Assembly: GCA_001414485.1 (NCBI GenBank) | Contig: LLEY01000211.1 | Coordinates: 1 to 64,000, forward strand | From: Calycina herbarum | Taxonomy: Eukaryota > Ascomycota > Leotiomycetes > Helotiales > Pezizellaceae | Length of the DNA: 64,000 bases | Reading direction: 5' to 3' | Shown: positions 12,626-22,999 of the stretch, in pieces | Position numbering within the stretch: position 1 is the first letter of the stretch | How the letters are laid out: each line of letters begins with the position of its first letter | The notes under the pieces: model-generated | Told to the model about the DNA's origin: nothing | The model's database searches: none | The model's input: only the letters and a program-made list of their open reading frames with translations | Translations under genes and position numbers: made by a program

Positions 12626-12866
12626 TGTCAAGGGTTACACCCGTGGAATAAGTCTTGGAGTACTCCAGCGACGCATTCACGTGACCTCGCTTGGCAACGC
12701 ATGGACGTAACAGAACCTTCGAGAGTACCCTTGGCAGAACCCTCTAGAATGAGTTAACTGAGTATATAAGTTGGCAAGGACTCTGGCTTGGAAAGGACAA
12801 TCGAATCTTCTTGTACATAGACACCTCTGTAGTTCAATTCATTAGTATTTGCTACAAGTCCTGATA
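12626..12866 (+). repeat. 3' LTR of Gypsy B
   Basis: 241 bp, ending CCTGATA and followed by the TSD GTATC (12867-12871). It is the less mutated copy of the pair. Confidence 0.93.
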
Positions 12867-12871
12867 GTATC

Positions 12872-13075
12872 CTACTAACAATTTTTAAGGTTTACTACAC
12901 CTTTTAAGAGACTTCTATACTAAATATCTAGACGAACCAGGACCGCCTCGACTCCTCTCTAAATAGATCTAAGTATAGGAGGCAGATAAGAACTGATAAC
13001 CGAGTTACTACTAAAAACAAACCCCGATACTACCCCGGTTATAATACGAAGCCTCGGGGACGAGTCTTTTTCAAA
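12872..13075 (+). pseudogene. Gypsy A pol C-terminus, resumed after Gypsy B
   Basis: Translation continues the chromodomain split at 7389: the segment GLLHLLRDFYTKYLDEPGPP is typical of the tail of fungal Gypsy polyproteins. It is followed by Gln/Trp-rich sequence with RIP stops, then the polypurine tract before the 3' LTR. Confidence 0.75.
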
Positions 13076-13084
13076 GGAGAGGGA

Positions 13085-13403
13085 TATAATAGCCCGCTAT
13101 TAAGAATAAGAGTTACTAAGGTTATGTACGTACTAGATAGAATACGGTTCAGAGTATAGGAATGCTAAGGGTTACGTAGAATATAAGGATTACGTATTCG
13201 AGTATCGGAATATCCGGTTCAGACCTCCGAGTCTATTATTATTATCTGAACCCTTTTGTATATAGATGCCCTTACCCTCAGTATTAGGAAAGGTTAATTT
13301 GATCTTTTCCTTCGTATTTAGAGCCTAGTATCTAAGCATGTTATTCTACGGAACGCACTTCTATATGCCTCTTTTATAGTATTATCTATTTCGTGCTGTT
13401 ATA
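13085..13403 (+). repeat. 3' LTR of Gypsy A
   Basis: 319 bp, less mutated than the 5' copy. It is followed by the TSD GGCAG (13404-13408). Confidence 0.9.
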
Positions 13404-14513
13404 GGCAGAGGCAAGGCAGTTTAGCCTAGTAATCGAGAATAGGCTATAGCAATTGCTTATATTAATAGCGAGGGTCGGGACATGCCTCCGTTTTTAGTAG
13501 TTTAAGAGAAGAATCATCTCGCGAATTAGTATACTAAGGGCGGCCTCCTATATAACTAGGTTATTAAACCTATAAGTAATAGATAGACTAATAATAAGAT
13601 AGGCCTAGAATAGCTACGACACTTCGATAAACATACTCGTAGTTACGCGAAAGAGCTATATCGAATACTAGTATTAGATAGGTATAAGAGTTATAAATTA
13701 GCTATATTTCAAGAGTATTACAAAGCTAATAATATTATTACTCTTTGCCTACCTCCTTATTCCTCTTATTTAATCTAGCTACTCGACGTTAGGTGTTTTA
13801 GTATTCTTAAACGTATATATAGGCGTTAAATTAAGACCTTTATTAAAGCTTATATCAACTATATTACTAAGGTCGAGTTCTTTTTAGCCTTTTACGTAGC
13901 TTATAAGTAATTAATAACAACTTAAAACGCCTAGGCTAGATTCCGCAGAGCTGGCTTAGTACCTTTTAATCCTTAGGCTATAATATTAAAGCTTAATATC
14001 CGATTACGAACTCTTATACCTACTAGACCCCTCTTTGCGGCCGCTAACCCTTAGGTCTTACAGACCTCTCGTAACCTAACTAACGCTCTTTCGTAAATAA
14101 CTTTAGTTAAGAATCGTATTTCACGCTATTAAGGAAGCTCGCCAACCCCTATTTTCGAGACTATAGCTACATTAGCAAAGGGTACAGAGCTATTAGCTTA
14201 TAAGATGACTTTATTATTAGCCGAAGTCTATACTCTTCGTAAGGTAAATAAAGCACTTAGTAAGCGCTGTAGGGCCAAAAAGACTCGGGTCTGTTAAGGA
14301 GGTGTACTTACTATAGAGGATATGTAGGACGTATTAGCTTAAAAGGAGGCAGAGGAACAGGCTCGACGCGACAAGCGTTCTAAGGGGGGTAGGCAAAATA
14401 AGAGGCAAACCTTTAGGCGACGGTGTAGCACTTACGGAAAGACTGGTCATAATATACGAACTTATCAAGAGGTTATAGATGTATCTAGTTTATTAGATTC
14501 CGAGTAGTTTTAA
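13404..14513 (+). pseudogene. Fot1/pogo transposase, C-terminal half with CCHC knuckle
   Basis: The sequence begins in frame with the upstream half (GRGKAV, then PSNRE). The second and third catalytic acids are kept: Asp in LVLDRYKSY (about 13670) and Asp in LIQLLDVRCFS (about 13780). A C-terminal CCHC-like knuckle, CSTYGKTGHNIRTY (about 14427-14468), is characteristic of a subgroup of fungal Fot1 relatives; two Cys have become Tyr. Isolated TAG/TAA codons stand where Gln or Trp is expected. The natural stop is TAA at 14511-14513. Confidence 0.85.
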
Positions 14514-14566
14514 TTAATATTATTTGTTGTAGTTGATTAATCTGATATTAAAGTAGTAGGGTGGGG

Positions 14567-14614
14567 GGAAAGTGCGCCACTCGGTGATATGCGCCACTCG
14601 GTGATAAACCACGT
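14567..14614 (-). repeat. Right terminal inverted repeat of the Fot1-like element
   Basis: It pairs with 1675-1705. The unit GCGCCACTCGGTGAT occurs twice here (about 14574-14604) but once at the left end, so the right end has a short internal duplication. Confidence 0.8.
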
Positions 14615-15354
14615 TATTTATTTCTCGCTTTACAAGTAAGAACTTGCTATTATTTCTTATGTATTCAAAGAAGTTTTGACAGCTAGAAAAGATTGAGTTA
14701 CAAATTCTCCAGCTATTAGTGGATAACTTGCTGATGACATAAAAAGGAAAAGTGCTTTTGGGGTGACCTACAAATAGCCATACCACTCTAGAAGACTCAG
14801 TACTACCTTATAATTTTACAACATTAAAAATAATACAATTCTAGCAGTTTCATCTCGTTGGAACCAACCTGAACACGCAACAGATTAAAAAGAACCAATT
14901 GGCAAGATATTATCATTCATTCTAGGAAAATACTACTATTCATAGGTGACCTCACATAGCCTCATGACTCTTGACGTTCCGACATCTCGATGTAACTACA
15001 GTAATTTTAAATCATCAAAAAGATTACAGACTTGGAATGACAAACAATACACCTCTGTAATTCTATTTATAACAACATCAGCACACAGAAAGATGTTACT
15101 GGCGAGGAGGATTTTTTTTTTTGGAAAGACTAGAAACGGCAGAATTCGATTAAACCATCACGACCTCCACCGTGGTATCTTGCGCGCGCACTGAACCCTT
15201 ACAAGCAAAAAGAAAAGGAAGACCTAGATATCTCAGCAACAAGGAGAAAAAAGCAATTGAACCCCGCCCCCGTTTCTAATCCCTTTCCCATCCATCTAAC
15301 CCAACCCTTCTCCACGTCCTTATTTTCCCTCCCCACCCTCGATACCATCCCCAA
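14615..15354. other. Intergenic, no supportable gene
   Basis: Normal-composition DNA from the right edge of the left island to the stop codon of the PLAC8 gene. The part after about 15200 (C/T-rich on this strand) is likely the 3' untranslated region of that minus-strand gene. Nothing else is recognised. Confidence 0.5.
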
Positions 15355-15973
15355 CTAATGGCCATTAGTAGTCATCCCAGCCGGAGCCTGATAGCCTTGG
15401 TTATTAACAGCCCCCGCTCTGTTTTTGGCGATAACCTCCTTCTCCTGTTGAATGAGCGAACAGCATTGGCAGAAGAAACTCAACAGGCAATCTGTGACGT
15501 TGTCGCCGTGAATGTTGTGGGATTCTCGAATCTCGGTTCGTTTCATGCAGGTTAGGAGCCAGGAGAGGGAGAAGCAATTTGCTCTGTTGAGGAGGAGATG
15601 TTAGTTTAATTGACTGGTTGGAGGTGTAAGGGTTGAGAAGAGAGGCGAGTGGAGGCAGCTTACCCGCACCACATGAGACAATCAGTGTTGATGCTCTCAT
15701 AATTTGCTAGCGTGGGATCGCGGGTTCGAGCTTGGGTTTTGCCGTAGGTGAAGCAGGGGCAGAACGTAGTCTTGAGGCCTGGTTGATACTGGTCAGGTGA
15801 TGATGCGAGGAAGTTTTAGATTTGGAGGACTCACAGAGAAGATCTTCGCCTTTGAAGCAGTCGAAAATATTACTTGACCATTCGGCCTCACCAGTAGGAG
15901 TTTTGGCTTGTTGGAATGACATGTTGGTTGAAAGGCCTTTTGGCTGCGGGAGAGAGGATTTGAGTTCAGACAT
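15355..15973 (-). CDS. PLAC8 family cysteine-rich protein
   Basis: Three exons: 15973-15835, 15778-15664 and 15583-15355, totalling 483 nt and 160 aa; introns have GT-AG ends and the frame stays open. After about 35 low-complexity residues the PLAC8 domain runs from WSSNIFDCF to CSLIQQEKEVI. It contains FCPCFTYGKTQARTRDP, a central Cys-rich hydrophobic stretch (LMWCGANCFSLSWLL), and the C-terminal signature MKRTEIRESHNIHGDN followed by CQCCSLIQQEKE. Fungal and plant relatives (PCR/FCR/cornifelin type) are small membrane-associated proteins linked to metal resistance or cell-size control; the role here is inferred. The last 20 residues are Gly/Asn/Gln-rich. Confidence 0.88.
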
Positions 15974-16729
15974 TTTTGGTATTTAAAAATTCTTGTATTT
16001 GGTGATGAGGAAATTGGCTTGAGGTGTGTGAATTCTCGGAGGGTATCTTGATAGTAAAAAGTCAAAAAGGGTAGCACGTGGGAATGACTGCGATGAATGT
16101 AAGATATATGGTTGCGGTGTGATGTGAGCGTGGTATGATGAAAGGAATGTTAGTCCCCAACACCATAGTTGGGGAACCAACAACCTTATAGAAATTGAAC
16201 GACGCTCAGTTAGGATATCCAATGGTAAGTCCTAGAGCGTACGAAGCCGTCTTGGTATTTCCCAAAGTGATCAATTGGTGTAAATCCATCATTTCCACTC
16301 TCTTGATAATAAGATAAATCCGAGGACGTGCAGAGAACTGAGGCTGGGGGCCAGAGTATTCGCGGCATACTGGAGTAATTTTAGTGAGGGCCATGTGTGA
16401 ATTGCTGGGGTCACATGAATCCGGTAGTGGAATTGGACGTTTACGCCAAGCTGAAGAATGGTGGCTTGAGTGGGCTGTTTTCGACTTTTCAGCTGATGAT
16501 CTGATAACTCCGTGAACTTGCACTGCAGCAACGTCTTTTCCTATTCGAAACCACCCGATTGCTTATTTTGGGTCTATTTCGGTATATACCGGTGCGATGA
16601 AGCTTTGGAAGGAGGTTGAACTTTAGTGTTCTGTGTTACTCGTTAATTTTATTCTCCTTCAGTCCCGCAAAGGGGTATGTAGGGGGAATGCCCCGGCGGC
16701 AAAGGATATTGAAATTCGAAACTTACTTG
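15974..16729. other. Intergenic between PLAC8 and NAA40 genes
   Basis: It should hold the promoter of the PLAC8 gene (right of 15973) and the 3' end of the NAA40 gene. Several short minus-strand open frames overlap one another but lack domains. No TATA box is convincing. Confidence 0.45.
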
Positions 16730-17541
16730 TTATCTGGAAACGCCCTTGCTAAGAATAACATATTCTGCCTCAACTTTGGTTCCATTTCGTAGGATTTTAG
16801 GAGGCGGTGAAAACTCGTCCTTTGCGTATCCCAGTTTTTCATAGAATCTGTTGGCCTTTTCGTTGCTGGTGAAGCAAGTCAACATGACCTTTGCGGTACC
16901 AGGGATTCTTCCCGCAATGGCTTCAAGCATCCGGATCAAAGTGGTACCAAGTCCCGTCCTGCATACAAAATCGGTCAGCACGGAGGAGTTTTGAGGAGAT
17001 TGACGAGTTTACCCTTGTAGGGCTGAAGATAGATGGATTTCATAGCAATATATGACTGGGTAATCATCTTCGAAGGTCGGCATGAAGGAGAGAAATCCCT
17101 CGACATTGTCCTGGTTATCTTTGATGAGAAGATACTTTAGGTCTAGCAGCTTCATCTCCTGTCTTTTGGACCGAGGTTTCCAGCCGTCTTTTGATTTTTT
17201 GTAATCTTCGTAGCTGGTGCTGTGTATGAGATTGAAGCATGCATCAAAATCGGAGGTCGATAATGCTTTCGGAGGCTGAAGGGTAATTTGGTATTCAGCG
17301 TTGGTCTTGGGATGAATCCATGTTTTCCATTCTCCGCTGTCACAGAGTTAGTTTGTGTTTTGATGACACGTATCTCCTTTGGGTGCAAAAAGAAAAGGAG
17401 CATTTCGTGGAAAAAGGAAGGACGAAAATGAATGAATGAGAGGTGATTTAATTCAACTTCAACTGACCCCGCTGGGAGATAATCTTTAGCAAACTCATGC
17501 AGGGGCTTTGCATTTGCAATATCAATTGGATCCATGTCCAT
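16730..17541 (-). CDS. NAA40: N-alpha-acetyltransferase 40-like protein (NatD, GNAT fold)
   Basis: Exons 17541-17468, 17336-17013 and 16958-16730 give 627 nt and 208 aa. NatD acetylates the N-terminal Ser of histones H2A and H4. The NatD pattern is visible in order: TSYEDYKKSKDGWKPRSKRQ with EMK (about residues 70-95), YLLI then FLSF, the acetyl-CoA-binding YCYEIHL and QGTGLGTTLIRMLE (about 130-150), then KVMLTCFTSNEKANRFYEKL and SPPPKILR, ending EYVILSKG. Length fits the family (about 200-240). The start is the first of two close ATGs; the frame is open upstream to a possible acceptor near 17628, so a short 5' exon cannot be excluded. It is divergent from LYRM2. Confidence 0.88.
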
Positions 17542-17759
17542 ACTCAAGGTGATCAACCGGATCAACCTTTGCTTGAATTCTGGTGTTTTTGTATTGTGTT
17601 GATGTTGGTCACTGACAGCAGGATTTCTCTAAAATCAAAGTTGGCTCACGGGCTTTCCCCAGGGGTCTGTCTCCACCCAAAATCAATCGCCCCAACTTCA
17701 CCCACAATAGCTTCACCCCTCCCGAGGACAACTCCCCTTTTTTCTAATAATAATTGCAC
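17542..17759. promoter_or_regulatory. Shared divergent promoter of NAA40 and LYRM2 genes
   Basis: Only 218 bp separate the two start codons, so the core promoters and 5' leaders of both genes must overlap here. No single regulatory motif is assigned. Confidence 0.5.
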
Positions 17760-18315
17760 ATGCCACCATGTTCGATATTTCATATGCCGGCCTGTAGAAC
17801 TCTTCGATCATGGCCTCAAACCTCCCAAATTCTTAGAGCGCTCCCGCTCTGCCCATCGCGAGCGCGAACATTTGCCTCCAAACCAGGCGCTCCGAAAAGA
17901 CCAAGTCGATTCGGGGAGAAACCTATCAGTCTCGACCATGTAGGTAAACTTGGTTCTCGAGCCTCAATTAAACAATCAATTGCTAACTTGCCTTCAACAG
18001 TTTTTAATGCGAGGTCGCGTCATCTCCCTTTATCGCACCATAATCCGCGGATGTCGTAAAATCCCCAATCCAAGCTCCAAGAAGGAGATGATAGAAATGG
18101 CTCGATACGAATTCAAGAGAAATAAGGATGTGCAGGATCTTGTGCGTTGTTGGTCCCCACCCTAATCCATTTTCCAGCGGGATTTATGACACTGGGGGTG
18201 GAATATTGGAATAAAGAGTAATAGCTAATTACCTGGGCAGACGCAGATTCGATACCTACTTTCGACAGGCAAAACACAATGGGAGGGAATGGAACGCTAT
18301 ATTGATGGAATATAA
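17760..18315 (+). CDS. LYRM2: LYR motif protein, LYRM2-like (mitochondrial)
   Basis: Exons 17760-17939, 18001-18141 and 18241-18315 give 396 nt and 131 aa, with GT-AG introns of 61 and 99 nt. Residues 1-60 are Arg/Ser/Pro-rich and almost free of acidic residues, as in a mitochondrial targeting sequence. The LYR domain follows: FLMRGRVISLYRTIIRGCRK, with the L-Y-R triplet and the downstream Phe in EFKRNKDVQDL, then IRYLLSTGK. LYR proteins bind the mitochondrial acyl carrier protein and assist Fe-S transfer or complex assembly; LYRM2 is linked to complex I. The start is the first ATG in frame. Confidence 0.9.
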
Positions 18316-18663
18316 TTTGCTCGACTGGATAGATACCCAGAATGAAGAGCCGAGAATACGAAGGGAGAGAAGACCTGGAACCCCAATCGAACAGCAGTCC
18401 GGCCATGCAATATCACGTAGGAGTCTACTTGGTTGTCATTGCGGCTCACTTTGAAGGGTACCATGGAGATTCGAGGACGAGCTACGCAGAATCGTCAACG
18501 CTGGAAAATTCGACCTCAGGTGGTGGAGGCATGATACCAAACATGTATCTCTTGTGCACTTGGGTAAATACGAATTCGGGGGAATAATTAATTATTTAAA
18601 TATCGAAAAGCAAGGAAGTTCCTAGCTTACAAAGACTACGAAAAGTCAAGGAAATACCCAACA
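18316..18663. other. Convergent intergenic spacer
   Basis: It lies between the stop of LYRM2 and the stop of the large minus-strand gene. It should contain both 3' untranslated regions. No feature is identified. Confidence 0.5.
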
Positions 18664-21600
18664 TCAAGAATCATACATCTCGCCGTCCTCTACCATGCTT
18701 CCCGTTTCTTCTCCTCTTTCCGTTTCCTCCCCAGCTTCCTCTTCCTCTCCGACTTCCTCCTCTTCCTCTCCGGTTTCCTCCCCCGTTCCTTCATCCCACG
18801 TTCCCTCATCTCCCGTTACAACCTCATCCCCTGTTGCTTCATCCTCTGATTCGTCTACTGCATACAGCATTACTTCATCCCCAGTTTCTTCCGCAATAGA
18901 TCCCCCCGTATGATCATCGTCTGTCACGACGTCTTCCACAGGTGCTCGTTTTGGCTTTTTGGGACTTGTTTGCCCGGTAGGTTGAGTCTCCGCCTGTCGC
19001 TTAGGGGAACGGGGATCTATGCCCAATACATCACTGGATTTCTCAATTTCCTCTTTGGTCATATTTTCCCAATCTTTAGAAGCAAAAGCAGCTTGATTTC
19101 TTCGCTGCTGATAGGCTTCCCTCCTTTTAATATCGGCGATCTCCTTTTGTGTGTAATAATTCTCAAGGATGTCGGGATCTGGGGCGTCGGGGAGTTTCAT
19201 CAATTCTTTCATCTCTTTCAAATGGTTTTCGTAGGGTGTTATCGACTTGGGAGCGAAATCTGATGGCAATCTAGGAAGAGGGGGAAGCAGATAGACAGGT
19301 GGAGCGCCAAGTGTCTTTTGAGACTTGGTTTTGAACTCGGGTACTATGTATCATTAGCGTGGAATCATAAAATAAGGAGAGAGGAACATACCATCTGCCA
19401 GTTCTTGGTCCATCCTCCAAGATAGAAAGGCCTGCTGATAAGGTGTCTCACCAAGTGGAAAATTTGGTGGCTCGTTCCAGCCACGGTAGATTTCTCCTGG
19501 ACGTTGTTCTGGCTCTTCCTGTTTGAGTTTGATGGCTTTCTTTGCGTCGCTCTTTTCTGCCACAGTCGGTCCAGATGATTTGATGGCGAGTTGAGTTGCT
19601 TCCGTTTGGCAACCCACGGGGTAACGACGCATGTTGAAATATCTCCTTGGACCGGTCGTGACCCGGATCTTTTCACCGCCAACCTCCAATTCCCTATGAT
19701 TGGGGATGAGCCGGGGGGCAGCAAAATCCCAGACATGCTCGTTTTCGGGGAAGCGAGATTCCCAATTATTGTTGTTCTCTTCCAAAAGTTGAATCTGGAG
19801 TAAGATGGCTGCTTGTTTTTCCGTCATCTTCTCACGTTTGTCATCTTCAAAGTGTATACTGGCTCTTTCAGCAAGATCTGGCGCAATGCAGTGTAGTTCC
19901 AAGGCAATTTCTATCAGAGATTCTGACGGGATAAATTCTTCCTCGGAACCATACCACTCTTGATGATAAAACAAAAGGTCGTTATCTTTCAGGTTTTTCA
20001 TGAAGTCGCGTTCGGTGACGTTCGATCCGTCAAGTACTTCGGCCAATTCCTCGTCGAATGTCCCTTCATACGTGGCGAGAGTGTGCAACAATCTTTTGAT
20101 GCAACGCCCGAGGTGCCACGATAATTGCAGAAGGTATTCAATTTTGTTAGGCTGCACAATGCAAGGCCCAATTGTCCCTTGAGAATCGTACCGCACCTCA
20201 TAGTGACCCCTGCTGTTGAGATATACACCGGGTGCTTTGTTTTCTTTGTTTTCTTTCATCGACTCCAAGGATACGACATATTTGTTCTCTGGGTGACCAG
20301 TGGGAGGGACTAGAGATATTTGCTCCTCACCACGAGTGGCATCGAAATAGCTAAATTCTGTAAGCACGATTTATATCGTAAGTGAGAGGTTACCAGAGCA
20401 CTTACTGAATGGCCTCTTTCAACCTCATTGCATCAAAATACTTCTTCGCCTCGTCCACGGTCCAGAGTTGAATGTTACTGCCGCCTGCTTCCACCCGATT
20501 ATTGTTCATCATTTGCAAAATATCCTTCAAAGAGATACCCCTCTTGCTTCTCGCATTTGGATCGTGTCTTGGCTGTAGTAATCCCTTAATATCTTCTTTC
20601 TTTCGTGGAACATCCTCAGATTCCCAGAATGGGATCTTTGCTCGGAGATCCTCAACATCGTGGCGAAATTCGTTCAACCTGGCCATATTGTATTCTTGAG
20701 CTGTGATGTTGACATCTTCCCAAGCTAGTTCATATTCAAACCATGAGTCTCCGGCGATTTCGTTGAGCAGATTAATATGCGTGTTTTCCAACTCAACCAC
20801 TGCATTGCTGAATGGCTCATCAGTAACATTCAAAGGTAATGATGTTTTGCCGTCCCATTGAATTGCTTGGGTTACAACTTCGACCATGCGATCCATCAAA
20901 GGTCTAGGTGCTGTTTCGTTTGAATGAAACATCTTCTTGTAGATTCGCTCGTAGACTTTCAATGCTTTTTGGATCGTCTCCAGATACTGCTCCCATGAGG
21001 CAACCGAGAAAGGACCCTTGAAATTTGCGGGAGGATCCATGAGACCACGTCGTTCATAGATGGCTTGCTCGCGAGCAGCAAAGTATTCAAGATCTTTCTG
21101 TTGGCGGTACTTTGCGACCTTTTCCGTAAAGTAGAATGGCTCCAACTCTACTGGCCTATGGGTAAAGTCTAATGGAAGAGTAAGTGGTACTTCGGGAATG
21201 TCACTCCAATCCACGTATGGCCCGGGGAGTTGTACAATGCGAAATTTGTCGTCCGGTCGGTGTTGTTCGTGGTTGCCGCAGAGAAGGTTGAGACCAAGTT
21301 CAATAGCAGCTCTTTGAATTCCACGTCTTTCAGCTTGAGGGGTGTAGTCGACGCTGGTCCTGGGCGGTTTGGCTGCTGGTGCTTTCGCTGCTTTTGACTC
21401 CTGTTCCGCCATCTCCTTTCTCTTTTCTCTCTTGGTACTCCTTGCGTCTTCCGACTTTTTTGATTCTTCAAAAGGCACATAAAGGGTATCTCGGCGATTC
21501 CCGGGTTCCCCCCAAGGGGGAAGCAATACAACGGCCTTGAATCTTTCTTTCCAAACACCTGCTATCTCGTCAAGAAGATTTTTTCTGCTGTCTTCTTCCG

Positions 21601-22999
21601 CTGTGGTCAGTCTCCTATTATTCTCTGTCTTTTTGAATTTTTCCAAAGGATCAACCCAATACGACCATTCATCATTTGTACTCTTATACAATAATTCCGC
21701 AAGATATATCTTGTCCGTTTCCTCAATGTCGACTTCCCAAAAGGCTGGATTCCTTTCTGCAATCGCAAAAATTTCATTTGCTCTGTCTATCATTTCAGTC
21801 AACTTAGGGTCCACACACTTCTCGTCTGCGTAAATGAGCACACCCAGTGTCTCTGGGTAAGCTTCCCGTTTCTGCAAATTGTCACTTTCGACCACGCATT
21901 GGAACCCGCCTGATTTCTGGACCCAATTGTACCATATGTTGGAATAAATCTCGAAGGACTCGGTTTTTTTCTTAATCCCACGATTTGCATCCTCGATCTC
22001 TTCCAGTTCTCTTGCAATGAATGGGGATCTTTTCTTTTCGTCTTTCAGCTCTGCGATCATTTTTATCTCTCGATCAATCTTATTCTGCGCTTCAGATTTC
22101 CTCTTTTGATCATGTGTTACTGAATCCCAAGCCATTTTTATAATTTTGGGGAAGTGGTCGAACACGAGGGATCTAAGCCGGTCTTCTTCCTCATTTGTTC
22201 TATTCTTCCCCTTGGCGAGAAGGAGATTCACTTCGAATTCCCGCTTCTGAAGAAGTTCTGGAAGAGTTTGTTTTGGTGGTTTTCCAAGGGTGCGACCTTT
22301 CTGCTCGGAGGGCCCTTTTTGATACCAGGGTTCATCGTCTTCGGGTTTGATCGGTGTTGTGGGAATTCCTTCTGTGGGATGCATCCAATAAGGGATCCAA
22401 GCCGGTTCTCTTACCGCCCAATCATATGCTCGACTTTCCACGAACAAGAGATTTGTAGCATCATCCACGAGTTCGGGATCTTGATTACTGTCCGCCCCCA
22501 AAGCCTTGATGAAGCCGACATAATCACCCGACCTCTCAACCGAAAAAGACGGATCTTCACCCCTCATCTGCTCCTCGACCCCCATCGCCTCTCGCTCTCT
22601 CTGCAACTCCTCCACCTGACTTCCCGTAAGCAGTCGATTGGACGCCGGTTGTATCAAAGGCCTGGTCCCACAACTTGTATCTATCCAACCTTTCTGCACG
22701 CGAGCATCCCAGTCATGATGAGTTTCTGCCATGACTTTGACATTGCGGAAGAGCGTCTCATCTTTCTCTTCCAATTGGAACTTTTCTTTTTTGATGTAGG
22801 CGAGGTATTCATCTATTTCCGCAAGTTTGTCGCGGAATCCCAGGCAGCGATTTGGGTCTTCGTCTGCGAGGAAGTTAAATGCTTCTTCGAGGCGTTGGCC
22901 GATTGGGGGTTGGCGGTGGCCTTTGAATTGTTGATCACGAGGTACCTCTTCATTATTGCCTACGTCGGAGGGCGGGTTTCCACCGAAACTTTGGGGCAT
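18664..22999 (-). CDS. Large charged protein of unknown function (about 1410 aa)
   Basis: Three exons, 22999-20406, 20350-19392 and 19343-18664, total 4233 nt and stay in frame. No known domain is recognised. The body is rich in Glu, Lys, Trp and Pro and seems built from degenerate units of about 80-110 residues ending in a Trp-centred motif, e.g. HHDWDARVQKG, NDEWSYWVDP, AGVWKERF and NNNWESRF; a Lys/Arg-Thr-x-Glu-Glu-Asp pattern often precedes. The C-terminus has a likely nuclear signal (SPKKPKRAP) followed by about 90 residues dominated by Glu, Thr and Gly. I infer a nuclear, largely helical protein. The frame is open upstream to 23179 without an ATG, and a GTAAGC donor near 23055 hints at a possible upstream exon. 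Confidence 0.7.

Larger units (their letters stand above)
7395..12866 (+). mobile_element. Gypsy/Ty3 chromovirus B (innermost element of the left nest)
   Basis: 5472 bp with two 241-bp LTRs beginning TGTCAAGGG, exact GTATC target-site duplications, and gag and pol in plus orientation. It inserted in the chromodomain codons of Gypsy A. RIP is heavy through most of the body but light in the LTRs and in the last 0.5-1 kb of pol, where the reading frame is almost open. This is the youngest insertion of the left nest. Confidence 0.93.
2313..13403 (+). mobile_element. Gypsy/Ty3 chromovirus A, interrupted by Gypsy B
   Basis: Two 319-bp LTRs bound gag and pol relics in plus orientation. Without Gypsy B and its TSD the element is about 5614 bp. 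The LTR ends read TATAATAG...TGTTATA, the RIP-altered form of TG...CA ends, and a purine-rich tract (AAAGGAGAGGGA) precedes the 3' LTR. The pol order is protease, RT, RNase H, integrase, chromodomain. Many TAG/TAA codons replace Gln and Trp, so no protein can be made. Confidence 0.9.
1675..14614 (+). mobile_element. Fot1/pogo-like DNA transposon carrying nested Gypsy elements
   Basis: The element has inverted ends and a TA dinucleotide on each side (1673-1674 and 14615-14616), as expected for Tc1/mariner/pogo elements. The left end ACGTAGTTTATTACCGAGTA matches the reverse complement of the right end, ACGTGGTTTATCACCGAGTG, apart from RIP-type changes. Removing Gypsy A and its 5-bp TSD leaves about 1844 bp, close to the usual size of Fot1-like elements. 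A degraded transposase fills the interior on the plus strand. It is immobile: the transposase is broken by stop codons and by an 11-kb insertion. Confidence 0.85.

Noticed and set aside
14520..15194. Open frames 14520-14786 (-) and 14946-15194 (+)
   Set aside because: The first runs across the transposon TIR and its flank; the second has no domain. Neither joins to anything by splicing.
16206..16531. Two overlapping minus-strand frames between PLAC8 and NAA40
   Set aside because: Different frames of the same DNA, no domain, random composition; treated as promoter/intergenic.
18680..18913. Ser/Pro-rich plus-strand frame near 18695
   Set aside because: It is the complement of the Glu/Thr/Gly tail of the large minus-strand gene.
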